Assembly (NCBI GenBank): GCA_900315105.1
Contig: OMXX01000117.1
Coordinates: 1 to 10,499 of the forward strand
Length of the DNA: 10,499 nucleotides
Direction of reading: 5' to 3'
Origin: an uncultured Prevotellaceae bacterium
GTDB taxonomy: Bacteria; Bacteroidota; Bacteroidia; Bacteroidales; Bacteroidaceae
A program made the position numbers and the translations under genes. The notes beneath the pieces were generated by a model. The model saw nothing but the letters and a program-made list of their open reading frames with translations, was not told the DNA's origin and searched no databases. Positions 1 to 6,835 of the stretch are shown here, in pieces; positions within the stretch are counted from its first letter, which is position 1, and each line of letters opens with the position of its first letter.

Positions 1-498
1 GAGAGGTTCATCGCGTTTCTCAATGCGAAAAAAAACTATACTCCGCAGGGGGGCAATGAGCCCGTCGCCCGGTTTGCGGTTGCAAACATAGTAACTATTG
101 GTGTAATACTGACCACCACGAGGACCTGTTTGAATCGTCCGTCCAGAACCATAGTTGTATGCACTGGACGAGTAATCGCGGGCACGGCTACCGTTACTTC
201 CCGTGAATGGGTTGGAATTTCCATACGTTGAGAAGTTGTCATGATTAGTGTAGTTGCTATTGGTCTTGTAATGCCCAGAGACGTAGGTGCCGTTTGAACG
301 GGTATACCCCGACTGATACCGTACGGATGAATTAGATGTACCAAAGCCCATAGATGAACCTCTGCGTGAAACAGAACCTATAGAGCCATAGCTGTTTCTT
401 GAACTGTGAGAAGTCGAGCTAAAAGGATTGTAACTCTGAGCATTCACGCTAACAATACTCGCGATTGCCATGATGGCCGAAAAAATAACTTTCTTCAT
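1..498 (-). CDS. Secreted Ser/Asn/Gly/Tyr-rich protein, 5' part only
   Basis: The frame starts at the ATG at 498 and stays open for 166 codons to the left edge, so the C-terminus is missing. It begins with a classic signal peptide: MKK, a hydrophobic stretch, then VNA|Q with likely cleavage after residue 20. The protein is therefore exported. The mature part is low-complexity and rich in Ser, Asn, Gly and Tyr. It holds a GTYVSGHYKT segment (residues 70-79), a DNFSTYGNSNPFTG segment (87-100) and a TGPRGGQYY segment (124-132). From memory, these resemble short motifs that recur in small secreted bacterial proteins, and TGPRGG..Y recalls the PBCV basic adaptor motif; neither was searched. After residue 135 the sequence becomes more basic and loses the repeat style, and it contains a run of six C and a run of eight T, so a frameshift near the edge cannot be excluded. 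The ATG is supported by a -7 box 29 nt upstream and an A-rich leader. Function is unknown. Its promoter resembles that of the ter operon. Confidence 0.75.
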   Translation of the reverse strand, partial: MKKVIFSAIMAIASIVSVNAQSYNPFSSTSHSSRNSYGSIGSVSRRGSSMGFGTSNSSVRYQSGYTRSNGTYVSGHYKTNSNYTNHDNFSTYGNSNPFTGSNGSRARDYSSSAYNYGSGRTIQTGPRGGQYYTNSYYVCNRKPGDGLIAPLRSIVFFRIEKRDEPL

Positions 499-527
499 AA
501 TTGTTGCTTTTGTTTCTAATGATGCTG

Positions 528-535
528 CAAAGTTA
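528..535 (-). promoter_or_regulatory. Bacteroidetes -7 box for the secreted-protein gene
   Basis: On the minus strand the sequence reads TAACTTTG, an exact match to TAnnTTTG, and is followed by CA. It lies 29 nt upstream of the ATG at 498, which predicts transcription starting near 522 and a short A-rich leader without a Shine-Dalgarno site. No TTTG is present at the usual 19-21 nt upstream, so the -33 element is poor or absent and activation may be needed. Confidence 0.7.
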
Positions 536-560
536 TTTTATTTTGCTCAACCATTGTTTG

Positions 561-577
561 TTTCCATAATATTGCAA
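561..577 (-). promoter_or_regulatory. Upstream block B, left copy
   Basis: The minus strand reads TTGCAATATTATGGAAA. It matches 10097-10113 at 16 of 17 bases. Its downstream end is exactly 25 nt from the -7 box, as in the other copy. It sits just upstream of where a -33 element would be, so it could be an activator or sigma-factor contact site. That role is inferred from conservation and spacing only. Confidence 0.5.
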
Positions 578-596
578 GACGAATAGTTCAGATAGA

Positions 597-628
597 GGAT
601 GAAAATTTGCAAGGTTGCAAAATTATCC
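597..628 (-). promoter_or_regulatory. Upstream block A, left copy, inside an imperfect palindrome
   Basis: The core at 607-620 reads TTGCAACCTTGCAA on the minus strand: two TTGCAA hexamers, each itself palindromic, with starts 8 nt apart. It matches 10144-10157 at 13 of 14 bases. Outer arms GGAT and ATCC plus a 7-bp inner stem TTTGCAA/TTGCAAA make a 32-nt imperfect hairpin. It lies between the end of the ter operon and the next promoter, so it could be an operator, a weak terminator, or both. No clear U-tract follows, so an operator is favoured. Confidence 0.4.
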
Positions 629-679
629 AAAAGAGCCTATAATGCCTCCTTATGAAAGATGCTTTATTGATAAAGAATA

Positions 680-1129
680 TCACCAATTTATGCCTTTGGG
701 ATTTGGACCATAATCATTCTCTCCAACATCACCATCAGCAAACAGCATCCACAACCCATAGAATGGGATTATCTGGTACCAACCACTATTGTTTCGATCA
801 TGGCACCGCTTGCAGCCCTGAGCCAATATAAACCATATAAATGGTACAAGTGTTATCAAATAAATGATAGCGCCAGCACCGTCCTCGTCTCCTTCAGAAA
901 ACGCAGAAGCGAAACAATACCATATCATATAAATGATATAGGACAGTCCATATTCCAATCTCCGTATTCTCCCATGGAAAGAAAATGGATGGGCAAACAT
1001 AGGCTGTTTCTCAACCCTCGACTCGCTTTCCTCTACATAGTCTGAACTTGACCGTTCTGAATTGTCATGAGATGATGTCATCAACACATCATGCTTTTCC
1101 AAATCTATTTTATGCTTCTCTAACTCCAT
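680..1129 (-). CDS. DUF805 family membrane protein, last gene of the ter operon
   Basis: This 149-residue protein has a hydrophilic, charged N-terminal region (residues 1-48) followed by a DUF805 domain. Family hallmarks are GRIRRLEYGLS (53-63), KRCHDRNNSGW (107-117) and the closing NDYGPNPKG. Three likely membrane segments lie at about 61-77, 87-104 and 117-131. DUF805 proteins are inner-membrane proteins of unknown biochemical function. The gene starts 8 nt after the kinase gene, so it is very likely cotranscribed and may tether the cytoplasmic Ter complex to the membrane (inference). The N-terminus, ELEKHKIDLEK, resembles the LEKGQRINLEK opening of the TerD-family proteins encoded upstream. 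No TerC-type transporter is encoded in the window, so this is the operon's only visible membrane protein. Confidence 0.85.
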   Translation of the reverse strand: MELEKHKIDLEKHDVLMTSSHDNSERSSSDYVEESESRVEKQPMFAHPFSFHGRIRRLEYGLSYIIYMIWYCFASAFSEGDEDGAGAIIYLITLVPFIWFILAQGCKRCHDRNNSGWYQIIPFYGLWMLFADGDVGENDYGPNPKGINW

Positions 1130-1137
1130 AACTTTTA

Positions 1138-2640
1138 CTAATTATTTACTAATTGCACTACCACAAGCCTTCCACCATCTTCGGTGGAGAGCAGAATTTT
1201 CTTTCCTTCTGTCAATGCGACATATCCACCTATCCCGATCGCCTTTTTTGAGCCATCGTCAGTAATCTCAAACATGTTTGGTAAGCGCCGGTTGATAAGA
1301 ATCCACTGGTTTTTAAAGAAATGGAAATCACCAGCAGGTTTCTTGTCCTCTTCTTTCGTCTTCTCATTAGGGACAATGAATCTATTGACATGCCACATAT
1401 AGAGTGTTTGTTTGTCATAGACCATAAGTCGATACTGCTCAGAAATAAACTTCCCATGAGCAGGTGAATAATAGAAGTTGAGAATAGGCAACTGCCCGTG
1501 GTACTCATGACCGCAGAAAGGACAGCGTGGCTTCGTTGTGTTGTCAAAAACAAACCACTTGTACTCACACTGAGAATTCTGACAAGGCTGTACCAAATCG
1601 CAAGTCTTTATCAACGCATCTTCCCATTCTGCCGCACTTGGCCGCTTTGACGGATCATGGATTCCCTCTATAAAGACTTTATCGAAAAGAGCTTTAAGAT
1701 AAGGGCCACATACGGAATATGGTAGCTTTTCCGGGTCACCTTGCGGAAGCTGCGACTTGGCAAGTTGATCTGGTTTGACACGATTAGTTCTATCCGTTGG
1801 ATGCTCTATAAAGATAGCATTAGATCCAAATCGCATGTCGTCATCCTTCTGCGGGTCAGTGTCCCAAACTTTACCGCCATCCAATGGATGACGATTGAGT
1901 AAGAACGTATAGATCAATACTGCCAAAGCATATCTATCGGTTGAAATTTGCGGTAGATGCTTCTTTGGATCATCAATCTTTAATTTCTTTGTTGCAAGTA
2001 CTTCTGGAGCAATAAAGCCGGGAGTCCCCACAACCTCAGGTGGAAACTTATGAGGAACTACAAGGCTATCACAGTCTATGATACAAGCGCTTCCTGAAAT
2101 AGGATCCACAAGTACGTTGTTGAATGACAGATCTGAATGTGCAAGTCCAGCGGCATGAAGTCTTCTTACTGCACGGGCTATTTTCAAGCACATATGCAAT
2201 CGGCTCAAGAAAGTTCCTTTCTGGTCAGCAGGAACAAACTTGTTGATGAGTTTAGCAGAAGCAAACCACTTTCCATTCTTCTCTTGACCATTTTTTATGA
2301 ATGGCCAAGAGTCAGGAACGCCACTGAAGAAAAATCGTTTATCATAAAAAGGGATAACTATTCCTGTCAGCCCATTCCATTGGACAATTTTCTCAGGCCA
2401 CGCAAAGAACTGTTTCCAATATGCGCCAATGGCATCATTGGTAAAGATTCTTTGCCGATGGATATTGACAATATCATTGATACGTGCTTCGTCATTTGCA
2501 CTTATCTTGTTTCGATAAAATGCAACAACATATGTCTTGTCCGCTGAGAAATAGACATCTTTCATGCCTCCCTGCGCTTTAATCTCGTCAACGAACTCAA
2601 CCTGTGAACCGTCGGTTGCCGTAAGTTTTACTATTGCCAT
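1138..2640 (-). CDS. Ser/Thr-kinase-like protein with zinc ribbon (TerY-P triad kinase)
   Basis: A 500-residue cytoplasmic kinase-fold protein. Visible parts are a degenerate glycine loop AQGGMKDVYF (22-31); a beta-3 strand YVVAFYR (37-43), where the usual ATP-contacting Lys appears replaced, probably at A40; a catalytic loop LAHSDLSFNNVL (166-177) with D170 and N175; IIDCDSL (187-193) in place of DFG, keeping D189; APE at 211-213; and the helix-F Asp in STDRYALAV (D235). A four-Cys zinc ribbon follows (C353, C358, C373, C376). A beta-rich C-terminal region (about 381-500) might be FHA-like, but this is tentative. The start lies 3 nt after the phosphatase gene and is preceded by AAAGGAG, a Shine-Dalgarno-like site formed by the end of that gene. 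In Ter systems this kinase pairs with the TerY and PP2C proteins; its substrates are unknown. Whether it is an active kinase is unsettled. Confidence 0.88.
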   Translation of the reverse strand: MAIVKLTATDGSQVEFVDEIKAQGGMKDVYFSADKTYVVAFYRNKISANDEARINDIVNIHRQRIFTNDAIGAYWKQFFAWPEKIVQWNGLTGIVIPFYDKRFFFSGVPDSWPFIKNGQEKNGKWFASAKLINKFVPADQKGTFLSRLHMCLKIARAVRRLHAAGLAHSDLSFNNVLVDPISGSACIIDCDSLVVPHKFPPEVVGTPGFIAPEVLATKKLKIDDPKKHLPQISTDRYALAVLIYTFLLNRHPLDGGKVWDTDPQKDDDMRFGSNAIFIEHPTDRTNRVKPDQLAKSQLPQGDPEKLPYSVCGPYLKALFDKVFIEGIHDPSKRPSAAEWEDALIKTCDLVQPCQNSQCEYKWFVFDNTTKPRCPFCGHEYHGQLPILNFYYSPAHGKFISEQYRLMVYDKQTLYMWHVNRFIVPNEKTKEEDKKPAGDFHFFKNQWILINRRLPNMFEITDDGSKKAIGIGGYVALTEGKKILLSTEDGGRLVVVQLVNN

Positions 2641-2643
2641 GCG

Positions 2644-4404
2644 CTATTCTCCTTTTACTTCTATTTCCCGAGCTAAGTCGGATGTCTTATCCTTATCCAT
2701 AGACTTATGCTCAGATATTATATCTTCGTCTGCTTCTGCTTCATCCTCTTCTACAGTATTATCTTCTGTTTCTGTTGCAGTTGTCAGAGTTTTCTTCGAG
2801 TCATTTAGACTACTTACAGTATCATCTTGTATCTCGTTGTTTCCTTGTTCACTAAGCCCCTGTGTATCTTCTTGTGATATGTTACCATTTCCTTCGGGGG
2901 CATCAGCAATGGTTTCTTTATCAGATTCTGCCGGCTCTCCCTTATATAGAATAGCGATAGTGCGGTCGTCGTGGTTGCCAGGTGACCAGAAGTCGAGCCA
3001 GTCAAGCAACTCGTCCTTGGCCTGTTCATTGTCATCGACAAGGTGCACGGGATGTTCTTCGTCATGAAGCAATCTATCCCAAAGTGCATCCCACTTGTCC
3101 GGATTATTCAGATTAGCATCTGTCTCAAACATTGGATCACTGACACCGTCTGTCATCAAGAATAAAGCTGTAAAGTCTGGTTCTATACAGAAACGAAGAC
3201 GGTCATATATAGACTTGCCATCCTTGAATATTTCTGGCATGGTCAGGAATCTAGTCTGACCTGCATACTCACCTTCGTCGGGCTCTCCCATTAGTTTGGC
3301 AGTATGTGCTTCTTTGTTATACAAGCAAATAGCGCCGTCTCCTACCCAATAGGTGGCAACGAACCAGCCAAAGTCAAATCTTTTGGCAATAGCAAGCAAA
3401 AAAGTCGTGGCATATAGCTTGACAGGAATGCTTTGTGCCTTGGCTTCTGCATAAATAGCCTTTTGTGATTTCAAAGCCGCATTGCCCAAAATATTATAGA
3501 CAAAGGCTCCTACCTTTTTTTTCAACATCTCAACGTTGGTGTAATCGCCTTTTGTATATTCGTGCAAAGCATTCTCAAAATCGCCTGAGTCAGAAAGAAG
3601 TTGTTTGCAATGGTCTACAGCTGTTTCACAGGCTATGCGGGAGCCCTCACGCGAGTATTTTGCAGAACCAGCTCCATCTGCCACAGCAATGACATACCAA
3701 TTGGTTGCGTCATCGTGATAGAGTTTGAAATGGTCATCGCGGGGCTTGCCTTCTTGAGCGTGAGAACGCCCACGTTTGCTTGCCGCCACAATATCCATCT
3801 GCGGCGTACCATCGGACAATGCTTCAACCTTGACATAATCTGTGTCGGTATCATCCTTTTTATACTGAGGTTCAGGCATGTTATCCCAATCCACTTCTAT
3901 ATTCTTCCAAAGTGTACGTGGATCAGCATTAATCCAGAGTTTCATCTTGTGACAAATAGGATTATCTTCGTCACATCCGTCATACCAACATCTAATTGTT
4001 ACATCAAAAGCCTCATTTCCTTGCTTTGGCGTTCCCTTTATTGCAAACGACTTGCCATCAGAAGCCACTTCATAAGATAGGCCTATGCCCTCCGTCCCAA
4101 TGATATCAAACCTTTCCACATCCTCTACCGAAAACGGAAAGACCTCATAATAGTCCGTATTCTGTTTGCCGTTTGGAGCATCCGTTGGTAAAGCGTCATG
4201 CACTCTGCCTTCGATAATAGTTCTTCTATCACTCATATATTGTTCCCATAATTTGCCAAATGTTACTTTGACGAATTGACCTTTTAATTTTTCAGAGGCA
4301 CCGTGACAAACATCATCAATGATGTCTTGCAATGTACCAATATTGGCAACAGAAATGTTGTCTATATTTTTCTCCAACAGGAGTTGCTTATTATCTTCTG
4401 TCAT
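2644..4404 (-). CDS. PP2C-type protein phosphatase with N-terminal Ig-like extension and acidic tail
   Basis: A 586-residue protein in three parts. Residues 1 to about 200 form an extension. Within it, about 88-165 looks like a small beta-sandwich similar to putative Ig domains (GLSYEV, then FAIKGTP, then FDVTIRCW). Residues about 204-488 are a PP2C catalytic domain: PRDDHF (221-226), AVADGAGS (240-247) with D243 and G244, YATTFLLAI (331-339), WVGDGAI (353-359), LMTDGVSD (416-423) and HDDRTIAIL (478-486) with D479/D480. The metal-binding Asp residues of the family are therefore present. The last ~100 residues are an acidic, Ser/Thr-rich, probably disordered tail. There is no signal peptide, so it acts in the cytoplasm. 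It would remove phosphate from Ser/Thr on partners of the adjacent kinase. It starts 4 nt after the zinc-ribbon TerY gene, and the gene order TerY, PP2C, kinase is that of the TerY-P triad. Confidence 0.9.
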   Translation of the reverse strand: MTEDNKQLLLEKNIDNISVANIGTLQDIIDDVCHGASEKLKGQFVKVTFGKLWEQYMSDRRTIIEGRVHDALPTDAPNGKQNTDYYEVFPFSVEDVERFDIIGTEGIGLSYEVASDGKSFAIKGTPKQGNEAFDVTIRCWYDGCDEDNPICHKMKLWINADPRTLWKNIEVDWDNMPEPQYKKDDTDTDYVKVEALSDGTPQMDIVAASKRGRSHAQEGKPRDDHFKLYHDDATNWYVIAVADGAGSAKYSREGSRIACETAVDHCKQLLSDSGDFENALHEYTKGDYTNVEMLKKKVGAFVYNILGNAALKSQKAIYAEAKAQSIPVKLYATTFLLAIAKRFDFGWFVATYWVGDGAICLYNKEAHTAKLMGEPDEGEYAGQTRFLTMPEIFKDGKSIYDRLRFCIEPDFTALFLMTDGVSDPMFETDANLNNPDKWDALWDRLLHDEEHPVHLVDDNEQAKDELLDWLDFWSPGNHDDRTIAILYKGEPAESDKETIADAPEGNGNISQEDTQGLSEQGNNEIQDDTVSSLNDSKKTLTTATETEDNTVEEDEAEADEDIISEHKSMDKDKTSDLAREIEVKGE

Positions 4405-4408
4405 ACAC

Positions 4409-5452
4409 TTATCCTTTACCTCGATTGATATTCATACCATCAGCAGATATGCCACCAACATACCCTTTCTTACCACACCAAGGACAAGCAGTTTCTTCTT
4501 CTGGTGCAGCACAGCTAATGTGACCACAATCACACACAACCACACCAAATTGATTTCCACAGCATGGACATGTAGGTTGACCTATGAGAGAGTTGGTATT
4601 TATTGACTGGTTTGACTTTCCATCAGAAAGACTTTCATACGCCTCTCCATCTATTGGATATGCGCCTACGAGTTTGAAGTCTTCTGCCTTAAAATCCTCC
4701 AAACCAGGAATGGGGGAAGCATGACGAGCATATTTGACAAGATACATCTTTTTGGTAGTTGAGCACTTACCAACAAGAACAGTAAAATTCTCATCAACTT
4801 TACAAGGCTTGCTTGTGTCAACTTTCTCAAGGTTTATGCCTGTAGTTGGCGCAAGTTTTACTTCATCAATACCCTCGTCAGTGACAGATACACTTGTAGT
4901 TTTAATGGACGCTGTCACCCATTTGAAGAATGACTTGAATGACATTTCGTCGGTATTGTTCAATTTCAGAACATTGTCTGTCAGTCTGCCTAACATCTGC
5001 GTGTCAACGTTTTCACCAATTGAAATTGCAATCAGGTTGCTTCCTTTGCGATATTTCTGCGTCCATCTATCAATAGCAGACGATGGATCATCTGTAGGAT
5101 TACCATCTGTAAAGAGGAAGATGATAGGCTTCCAATCTCCTTTCTGCTCCAGAGTGGTCTTCACGACAGACTTGTCTATGTCATCCATCAGAAAATTCAA
5201 TGCTGCCCCAAGTGAAGTTCCACCACCAACAGGAAATACTGGAGGATAAAACTTATACAATTCTGTCAGTGGTTGTAATGTTCTTGCTTTGCCGGCAAAG
5301 GCAATTACACTTACGAAAACAGTCTCAAGTGCGTACGGGTCTGTACGCAGCTCTTGGATAATGGAGCGCATGCCATCTTGTACCTGTTTGATAGGTTCTC
5401 CCACCATAGATTCCGATACATCAATGAGAAAATAAACGGGAAGTCTTCTCAT
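4409..5452 (-). CDS. terY: TerY-type vWA protein with C-terminal zinc ribbon
   Basis: A 347-residue cytoplasmic protein. The N-terminal vWA domain (about 1-190) has a complete metal-ion-dependent adhesion site: DVSES (D11, S13, S15), T79 in GGGTSLG, and D116 in FTDG. It also carries the PVYFLID, MVGEPI and LRTDPYALET segments typical of TerY. The C-terminal part (about 205-347) includes a Cys-rich zinc ribbon (CPCC 295-298, CDC 307-309, C314, CPWC 323-326), matching the TerY-C arrangement. In the TerY-P triad this protein is thought to scaffold the phosphatase and kinase encoded next. Unlike the two stand-alone TerY proteins of this operon, it has no EVNVVI tail. It starts 2 nt after the AIM24-family gene. 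The symbol is by family, since three paralogues are present. Confidence 0.9.
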   Translation of the reverse strand: MRRLPVYFLIDVSESMVGEPIKQVQDGMRSIIQELRTDPYALETVFVSVIAFAGKARTLQPLTELYKFYPPVFPVGGGTSLGAALNFLMDDIDKSVVKTTLEQKGDWKPIIFLFTDGNPTDDPSSAIDRWTQKYRKGSNLIAISIGENVDTQMLGRLTDNVLKLNNTDEMSFKSFFKWVTASIKTTSVSVTDEGIDEVKLAPTTGINLEKVDTSKPCKVDENFTVLVGKCSTTKKMYLVKYARHASPIPGLEDFKAEDFKLVGAYPIDGEAYESLSDGKSNQSINTNSLIGQPTCPCCGNQFGVVVCDCGHISCAAPEEETACPWCGKKGYVGGISADGMNINRGKG

Positions 5453-5454
5453 AT

Positions 5455-6138
5455 CTATATAAAATTACGTTTGTTATTTGTTGAAGATAAATACACAAAA
5501 GCCAAGGGACTCAGATAGACTTTCCCCGGACCTGTAACACGCATTAGACTCAATCCTTCGCCCCGGATCATATTGCCGAAAGACCATCCTGCTTGTATTT
5601 GCTGAGGTTGAAACCCATGAAAAGCAATTATGTTGTTCTCATCCATTTCTATACTCTCCCCGGGAGCGACTTCCTTAATAATGGGTGAGCCATTAGAGTC
5701 CAAAAACACAGTAGCATTACCCTCTACCTTTTGGAAGAGTCCTATTCCACCAAGTATTCCTTGGATATTTAGGTTCAGGTTCAAGCTAATTTTGTTTGTA
5801 GAAGCAACATAATGTCCTCGGCGACAGATTAGGTTTTCTCCTTGCAGCTTAATTGGGAGAAGAGCGCAGCAACTACCCGAGAGTACCATTTTCAATGGTT
5901 TAGAAGTAGGATTGTAAAAGCGCAAGATGAGGACAGACTCTCCCGACAGGGCAGATTTTAACATTCCACCAAGCATGTTGCCAATGCTGCCATTCTGATT
6001 ACCACCATTCATTTCAACATCTCGCTGCAAAGCCACATCTACCCATACGAGACTACCCCGCTCGGCGTAGAATGTCTCACCTGGTTGTAACGTCACCTCT
6101 AACGTTTTAAATTCATATCCAACAATCTTGCAATTCAT
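5455..6138 (-). CDS. AIM24 family protein (TIGR00266-like)
   Basis: A 227-residue protein matching the AIM24 family over its whole length: an N-terminal strand with LQPGETFYAERGSLVWVD (17-34), a Gly-rich linker leading to MLKSALSGESVLILRFYNP (59-77), a central region with GHYVAS and FQKVEGNATVFLDSNG, and a closing RGEGLSLMRVTGPGKVYLSP (192-211). The eukaryotic namesake is a mitochondrial protein. Bacterial members are beta-rich and their biochemical role is not settled, although they recur beside Ter and other stress genes. There is no signal peptide or membrane segment. The gene sits between two TerY genes with gaps of 6 and 2 nt, so it is almost certainly translated from the same message and may bind TerY or TerD proteins (inference). 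Confidence 0.85.
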   Translation of the reverse strand: MNCKIVGYEFKTLEVTLQPGETFYAERGSLVWVDVALQRDVEMNGGNQNGSIGNMLGGMLKSALSGESVLILRFYNPTSKPLKMVLSGSCCALLPIKLQGENLICRRGHYVASTNKISLNLNLNIQGILGGIGLFQKVEGNATVFLDSNGSPIIKEVAPGESIEMDENNIIAFHGFQPQQIQAGWSFGNMIRGEGLSLMRVTGPGKVYLSPLAFVYLSSTNNKRNFI

Positions 6139-6144
6139 GACGAA

Positions 6145-6783
6145 TTAAATTACAACATTAACTTCTTTAGGCGGCTCAGGCAGTGCTACATCTTCCGTTG
6201 TACCGACACTCTTTCCTCCCAATCCTATGGTATTGGTAACCCATTGGAAAAACTTTTTAAAAGTACTACTGTCCATAGTGTCCAAAGAAAACACATTGTC
6301 CGTAAGTTTCAGTAAAGATTCTTTCTTGGCTTTGGGACCAGCTGCACAGGCCACAATGTTTCCGAAATGACGGCGCTTAACTTCTGAGATTACATTATTG
6401 TATAACTGAATGTCGGCAGGTTTTCCATCTGTCAGTAGAAACAACAATGGCATCCAATCTCCTTTTTGCTCACGGCTTCCAAAATGCACCTCTGTATCGT
6501 ATTTCTCGCAGAGAGTCTTCAAAGCCAAGCCAGTGAATGTCGGACCTGATTCTGGAACAATAATGTCTGGCAATTGCAAATCTTCAAGGGCTGTAAGTGG
6601 AATTAATTGCTTTACATCTTTATCAAATGTAATGATACTAATCCACACAGTTTCCAGAGCATAGGGGTCTTGACGGAGTGTTGCAATCATGTCTGACAGC
6701 CCCACCTTTACAGACTCAATGGGTTCACCCTTCATTGAGCCTGAAGTGTCAATCAAAATATATACTGGTAATCTTCTACTCAT
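6145..6783 (-). CDS. terY: Stand-alone TerY-type vWA protein (second copy)
   Basis: A 212-residue single-domain vWA protein. The metal site is DTSGS (D12, S14, S16), T82 or T84 in SGPTFTG, and D119 in LLTDG. TerY-type segments are LPVYILID, MKGEPIESV and LRQDPYALET. After the domain a short Ser/Thr/Pro-rich linker ends in PEPPKEVNVVI, almost the same tail as the neighbouring TerY. There is no zinc ribbon. It is clearly paralogous to the upstream vWA gene but well diverged, so the duplication is old. It lies 52 nt downstream of that gene, the longest gap in the operon, which contains a hairpin. It probably acts as a metal-dependent adaptor for TerD-family proteins, inferred from family context. 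Confidence 0.9.
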   Translation of the reverse strand: MSRRLPVYILIDTSGSMKGEPIESVKVGLSDMIATLRQDPYALETVWISIITFDKDVKQLIPLTALEDLQLPDIIVPESGPTFTGLALKTLCEKYDTEVHFGSREQKGDWMPLLFLLTDGKPADIQLYNNVISEVKRRHFGNIVACAAGPKAKKESLLKLTDNVFSLDTMDSSTFKKFFQWVTNTIGLGGKSVGTTEDVALPEPPKEVNVVI

Positions 6784-6795
6784 AACTTATATATT

Positions 6796-6819
6796 AGGGA
6801 TTGGTCAAAGCCAATCCCT
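6796..6819 (-). other. Intercistronic RNA hairpin between the two stand-alone terY genes
   Basis: A perfect inverted repeat with arms AGGGATTGG and CCAATCCCT (9 bp) and a 6-nt loop lies in the only long gap of the operon, 16 nt after one stop codon and 12 nt before the next start. The transcript downstream reads AAUAUAUAAG, not a U-tract, so a strong intrinsic terminator is unlikely. It could be a processing or stability site that changes the dose of upstream versus downstream genes, or a partial attenuator. Confidence 0.55.
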
Positions 6820-6835
6820 TTGTATGCAAAAAACA

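Noticed and set aside
46..140. Frameshift in the secreted-protein gene after the TGPRGG motif
   Set aside because: The composition changes, but the frame stays open to the edge and no other frame restores an obvious motif. It cannot be decided without the bases to the left.
36..344. 102-codon minus-strand frame overlapping the secreted-protein gene
   Set aside because: The frame starting at 498 has a signal peptide, promoter and coherent composition. This one is an alternative frame of the same bases.
662..675. Inverted repeat CTTTATTGATAAAG just after the DUF805 stop as a terminator
   Set aside because: The stem is 5-6 A/T-rich pairs with a tiny loop and no U-tract follows, so it is too weak to call.
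2564..3067. Plus-strand Ser-rich open frame opposite the phosphatase tail
   Set aside because: The Ser-rich composition is the mirror of the Asp/Glu/Ser/Thr codons of the acidic tail. No start signal or domain is seen.
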